Shown piece by piece: positions 4,821-7,782 of a DNA stretch of 7,782 bases (within the stretch, counting starts at the first letter, position 1; every line of letters starts with the position of its first letter). The notes below the pieces were generated by a model. That model was not told the origin of the DNA. It saw only the letters and a list, made by a program, of their open reading frames with translations, and searched no databases. Both the position numbers and the translations under genes were made by a program. Source of the stretch: Nanohaloarchaea archaeon PL-Br10_U2g16. Lineage in GTDB: Archaea; Nanohalarchaeota; Nanosalinia; Nanosalinales; Nanosalinaceae. The stretch spans positions 1 through 7,782 of the forward strand of contig LKMV01000034.1 in assembly GCA_001563995.1 (NCBI GenBank), in the 5' to 3' direction.

Positions 4821-7541
4821 TCAGCCCTCTATTCCGTCAACTTCCCACATTTTTACAAAGTCGTTAGAGGCTCCATCAACTTTTTCCACGTAATCTATAC
4901 CGTCTCCGTCCATGAAGTAAAGCCTTACAAAGTTCGATTCAGCTATCTCTTTTGGTATCAGAACTAGGTTTGCCTGTTGAGAAGGTAGCTGAGGCTCTTC
5001 TCCGGTTAAGATAGCCCTGTCAAACGAGTAGTAAGGGTTCTCAGCTATACAGACCTCTCCCATCTCTCCTAGCTCGGCCGGCTGTTCAACGTTCTCAAAC
5101 TCAGTTACGCCTTCATCCGTTACAACACATCCTACCTCATCCCTTACAGATCCTCTAGGTGACTGAATCTCCAATGTAGGGGTTCTTTCACCGTCCGTGC
5201 TTAGCCTCGTACTTCCATCCCTCTCTTCAATCGGCGCAAATATAGTCGTGCCCTGACCGGAAGCCGTAAGGAGAGTTCTGTTCTCATCCAGAGAGTCAAG
5301 TATGTTTCTGGAAGTCTCTAACTGCCTCATTGCGTTGAAATTCTCATTGTCTCTGTTTGAGATCTGGCTTACAGCTGAGTACTTTCCTATCATTGTTTCG
5401 TCAAGCACAAGGTAGTCTACCGAGTGTCTTTCCAAAAGATCGGTATGGTTTTCAGGGTCGTCTGAAGTAAGGAAGTCGGCTATATGGAAGTTAGTCCTTT
5501 CTCCGTCACCTACATAGTATCTATTGTTACCTCCGTCAGCTACCGATGCCCTTTCGCCTATTGTCTGGAACCAGTATCCGTAGTCCCACCATGAAAGGAT
5601 TACAGATCCTTCAGGCGTCTCATCGCTCATATACTCAAGGTTCTCCATCCATAGCTCGTTTGGTGATCCTTCTAATCCTTCAGCAGAAGCATATCCTGCA
5701 GAAAAGTTGATTACAAGTGTGAAACCTATTACAAGTGTCAGTATCCCTATCTTCACAGGTTTAACCTTTGGAACTGCTCTCTCCATCTGCCATTCGTCGG
5801 GGAAGAACATGTATGCTGCTATGTTTACAGCTGCTATCCCTCCGATGGCGATAGGTATTCCTGCTAAAGGAATCAAGACTAGAATGGCTACAAGGTTTAC
5901 AGCCATCACAGCCCCCGCTATACCTAGGTAAATAACTGAATCGTCTTGAAGGCTGTTCAAACGCCTTACAACTTTTGTAAACGTGTATCCTGCGATGAAT
6001 GCTACAGGGAACGCTGCAAGGAATATTATTCTCGAAGTGTTAACTGCTGTCAGTACATTAGATACAACCCATACAAGCGGAAGAAGATAGTACCATCTAA
6101 ACTCGATTTCCACTTCATCTCTCAGCTCGTCTAATCCGTAAAGTATTCCGATACCTCCTACAATTCCAAGAATCGCTGGTGCCACAGCTATCATCGATGA
6201 GGCTTCAAAGAAGAATGAGAAGGCTGCGGTCCAGACCGCGGTCACAACCAGCATCAGCTTGAAGTAGTTCAGCTCCTCTACAGTGTCTTCTATTATATCT
6301 GTCTTTTTCAGAACCATGGCGGTAAGATTTGTACCAATTAGCACAACTCCGATAAAGGCAAGAGGCCATGCTCCGTTGATATTTCCTATTATACTGAATA
6401 TGCTACCGAACTCTGCCGGTATATAGTCGACCATGAAACCTATTTCAGCCGAAGGTGCAGCTCCCAGCTGGCCTATCAGCTGACCTAGTCCGGCCGGCTG
6501 GTTCTCTGCTACTGTTCCTGCAACTACGCTTGATGCCTGAGCTTCCAGAGAGCTAATAAGAGAGATAAAGTTTCTGGCTATGAAGTTTGAGTACAGAGGC
6601 GAAAGAATTAGAGCCACAAGTCCCAGTATTGATACTGAGGGCACAAAGTATCCTATATGTTCCTGTTTGACTAAGTTTAGTTCCTCAACAAGATACCTTC
6701 CCCATAAGATTCCAAGTATAAGTATATTTGCTAAAACTATAGAGTCTGTTATCCAGAAACGCGAAGTAAGAACTGATCCTATTCCTGCTGCGACTATAAA
6801 CATCGGTGTGTATGCTGAGACCAGGTTTTCTATATCTTCATTGATCCAGAGCATTAGCCCTACTACAAGAGGGTAGAGCAGCCATAGCATCTGGGAACCT
6901 CCCCATACGAGGGTCATTCCTCCGAGGAAAACGCCGGATAATATTCCTGAGATCTGGCTCTTGTTTTTCCATGCTTTTACAAAGAAGTAAAGCGATAGAA
7001 CCATAAATACGGTAGCTGTAGGCTCTTTCTGGAAGAAACCTGCCGAAGTCCTGTGAAGCACTCCAGGAATTGTTGCTAGGAAGAAAGCTGCTGAAATACC
7101 GGTAAATCTGTCGAATACTTCTTTTCCAAGGAAGTATGTTGCGACTACTCCGAAAGCTCCCATCAGTGCTGGGTAAAACTGAGCCCACTCTACATAACTG
7201 CCGAAAATCACGAAAGGTCCAAGCCAGTACATCAAAGCAGGGAAGACCATGTCAAGCCAGTGCCAGTTGTACATTGGAGCGTTATAGGGGAAGAACTGCA
7301 TGAAGTCTACGTCAGGTATCACGAACTCGTATGCAAAATGCTGACTGTTCCTAAGGTGCCAGTAAGAGTCCAGAGCCTGAAGGTGCTGCATGCCCTGTGA
7401 AGGAATATACCTTATATAGAGTGCGATTAAAAATACAAGAGGTACTGCAAAAAGAGGCCAGTTATGTTTTAGTCCTTCTCGGGTCTTCAAAGAGCTAATC
7501 TTATCTTTTAGATCCTTGGTATCAAAGAAATCGGTGTCCAT
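4821..7541 (-). CDS. aglB: Oligosaccharyltransferase AglB (STT3 family)
   Basis: The catalytic membrane protein of archaeal N-glycosylation. It moves a lipid-linked oligosaccharide to Asn in N-x-S/T sequons of secreted proteins, on the outer face of the membrane. It has 906 aa: a cytoplasmic N-terminus, a multi-pass domain of about 13 helices to about residue 613, then a soluble C-terminal domain. The signature WWDYG is at 651-655 (window 5577-5591). The first loop carries D58 in LDSYWHLR, the usual metal-binding site. Loop EL5 has TVAE (343-346), matching the TIxE motif. The DK/MI-type helix is probably LDETMIGKYSAVSQI (713-727). The second acidic motif, normally DxD/DxE/DxH, reads QKE (171-173), with Gln in place of Asp. 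The ATG has no SD; an AT-rich box lies upstream at 7567-7580. It leads an operon with the GlcNAc-1-P transferase and is divergent from the probable secF gene. No other OST subunit is needed in archaea. Confidence 0.95.
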   Translation of the reverse strand: MDTDFFDTKDLKDKISSLKTREGLKHNWPLFAVPLVFLIALYIRYIPSQGMQHLQALDSYWHLRNSQHFAYEFVIPDVDFMQFFPYNAPMYNWHWLDMVFPALMYWLGPFVIFGSYVEWAQFYPALMGAFGVVATYFLGKEVFDRFTGISAAFFLATIPGVLHRTSAGFFQKEPTATVFMVLSLYFFVKAWKNKSQISGILSGVFLGGMTLVWGGSQMLWLLYPLVVGLMLWINEDIENLVSAYTPMFIVAAGIGSVLTSRFWITDSIVLANILILGILWGRYLVEELNLVKQEHIGYFVPSVSILGLVALILSPLYSNFIARNFISLISSLEAQASSVVAGTVAENQPAGLGQLIGQLGAAPSAEIGFMVDYIPAEFGSIFSIIGNINGAWPLAFIGVVLIGTNLTAMVLKKTDIIEDTVEELNYFKLMLVVTAVWTAAFSFFFEASSMIAVAPAILGIVGGIGILYGLDELRDEVEIEFRWYYLLPLVWVVSNVLTAVNTSRIIFLAAFPVAFIAGYTFTKVVRRLNSLQDDSVIYLGIAGAVMAVNLVAILVLIPLAGIPIAIGGIAAVNIAAYMFFPDEWQMERAVPKVKPVKIGILTLVIGFTLVINFSAGYASAEGLEGSPNELWMENLEYMSDETPEGSVILSWWDYGYWFQTIGERASVADGGNNRYYVGDGERTNFHIADFLTSDDPENHTDLLERHSVDYLVLDETMIGKYSAVSQISNRDNENFNAMRQLETSRNILDSLDENRTLLTASGQGTTIFAPIEERDGSTRLSTDGERTPTLEIQSPRGSVRDEVGCVVTDEGVTEFENVEQPAELGEMGEVCIAENPYYSFDRAILTGEEPQLPSQQANLVLIPKEIAESNFVRLYFMDGDGIDYVEKVDGASNDFVKMWEVDGIEG
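4825..4829 (-). promoter_or_regulatory. Shine-Dalgarno site for the GlcNAc-1-P transferase gene
   Basis: On the minus strand GAGGG lies 7 nt before the ATG at 4817 and overlaps the end of aglB. It is the only well-placed SD-like site in the window. This fits an internal cistron of an operon, whereas genes with their own TATA-like boxes appear leaderless. Confidence 0.5.
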
Positions 7542-7566
7542 TATATCTAGGTATAGACACCTACCT

Positions 7567-7580
7567 TTTTTTATTATATA
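7567..7580 (-). promoter_or_regulatory. AT-rich promoter element for aglB
   Basis: Read on the minus strand this is TATATAATAAAAAA. The TATATAATA part is centred about 35 nt before the aglB ATG, and the AATAAAAAA part about 29 nt before it. Depending on which part binds TBP, the transcript is leaderless or has a leader of about 10 nt. It lies in the 119-nt divergent gap. Confidence 0.4.
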
Positions 7581-7630
7581 GGGTGTTTTTCGGGTTAGAA
7601 ATTTTACTTGTGTGCTGTTCTATCCATTAA

Positions 7631-7637
7631 TTTATAA
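7631..7637 (+). promoter_or_regulatory. TATA-like box for the right-edge gene
   Basis: TTTATAA is centred 27 nt before the GTG at 7661, matching the leaderless spacing seen elsewhere in the window. An SD-like AGGAGA at 7645-7650 also precedes the GTG, but with a 10-nt spacer, and it would lie upstream of the predicted transcription start. The leaderless reading is therefore preferred, though not certain. Confidence 0.5.
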
Positions 7638-7660
7638 GGATTTTAGGAGAACGGATAACT

Positions 7661-7782
7661 GTGGATCCGGAGAAAATCAATAAGCGACTGGAGAAAGGAT
7701 TTGACAAGGTATACAGGGACTACGATAAGTACGCCCTAATCCCGATCGGCATGCTGGTATTCGCAGTTCTATTTCTAGGAGG
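7661..7782 (+). CDS. secF: N-terminus of probable SecF (protein export), partial at right edge
   Basis: The first 40 codons of a gene that leaves the window. From GTG it reads a charged N-terminus (DPEKINKRLEKGFDKVYRDY) followed by a first membrane segment from about residue 25 (ALIPIGMLVFAVLFLG). A basic/charged 20-25 residue lead, then Tyr-Lys-x-x-x-hhPhxhh, is how archaeal SecF proteins commonly begin. SecF with SecD assists Sec translocation and membrane insertion. The diagnostic downstream region (the GIDFxGG motif) is outside the window, so the name is tentative. The frame is open back to 7631, but GTG 7661 is the only good start and sits 27 nt from a TATA-like box. It is divergent from aglB. 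Confidence 0.55.
   Translation, partial: MDPEKINKRLEKGFDKVYRDYDKYALIPIGMLVFAVLFLG

Noticed and set aside
6838..7188. 116-codon frame within aglB on the same strand
   Set aside because: Out of frame with conserved AglB membrane segments; low-complexity Ser/Arg-rich translation typical of a shadow frame.

Overview
The window looks archaeal, most likely from a small-genome, salt-adapted lineage such as the Nanohaloarchaeota. Four points support this. It encodes an AglB/STT3 oligosaccharyltransferase and an Alg7-like lipid-linked GlcNAc-1-phosphate transferase. Most start codons have an AT-rich TATA-like box about 25-28 nt upstream and no usable Shine-Dalgarno sequence, the layout of leaderless archaeal genes. 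The soluble proteins are rich in Asp and Glu. The PP-loop protein closely resembles a family that I recall mainly from haloarchaea. The moderate base composition (AT slightly over GC by eye) argues against a typical GC-rich haloarchaeon. The lineage is inference; the domain Archaea is well supported.

Layout. Positions 75-3260 hold four plus-strand genes: a sugar-1-phosphate nucleotidyltransferase (AglF/GalU/RmlA type), a CDP-alcohol phosphatidyltransferase with an altered catalytic motif, a sugar N-formyltransferase, and a CysD/PAPS-reductase-family PP-loop protein. Each has its own promoter-like box in the short gap before it. They converge on a minus-strand block (3276-7541), read from right to left: aglB (906 aa), then 3 nt later the Alg7/MraY-like GlcNAc-1-P transferase, then a small four-helix membrane protein of unknown function. 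A 119-nt divergent promoter region (7542-7660) separates aglB from the first 40 codons of a probable secF, which runs off the right edge.

How it fits together. The minus block supplies what look like the first membrane step (sugar-1-phosphate transfer to a dolichyl carrier) and the last step (en bloc transfer to Asn) of archaeal N-glycosylation, in one transcript. The plus block supplies enzymes that make an activated sugar and could add unusual groups to a glycan or glycolipid: a formyl group on an amino sugar, a phospho-alcohol from a CDP-activated donor, and possibly activated sulfate. The most interesting reading is a surface-glycan synthesis and decoration locus facing the protein-secretion machinery. 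That functional link is inferred from gene content and adjacency only.

I saw no rRNA, tRNA, CRISPR array, insertion sequence or large repeat. Every stretch over 300 bases is occupied by a gene.
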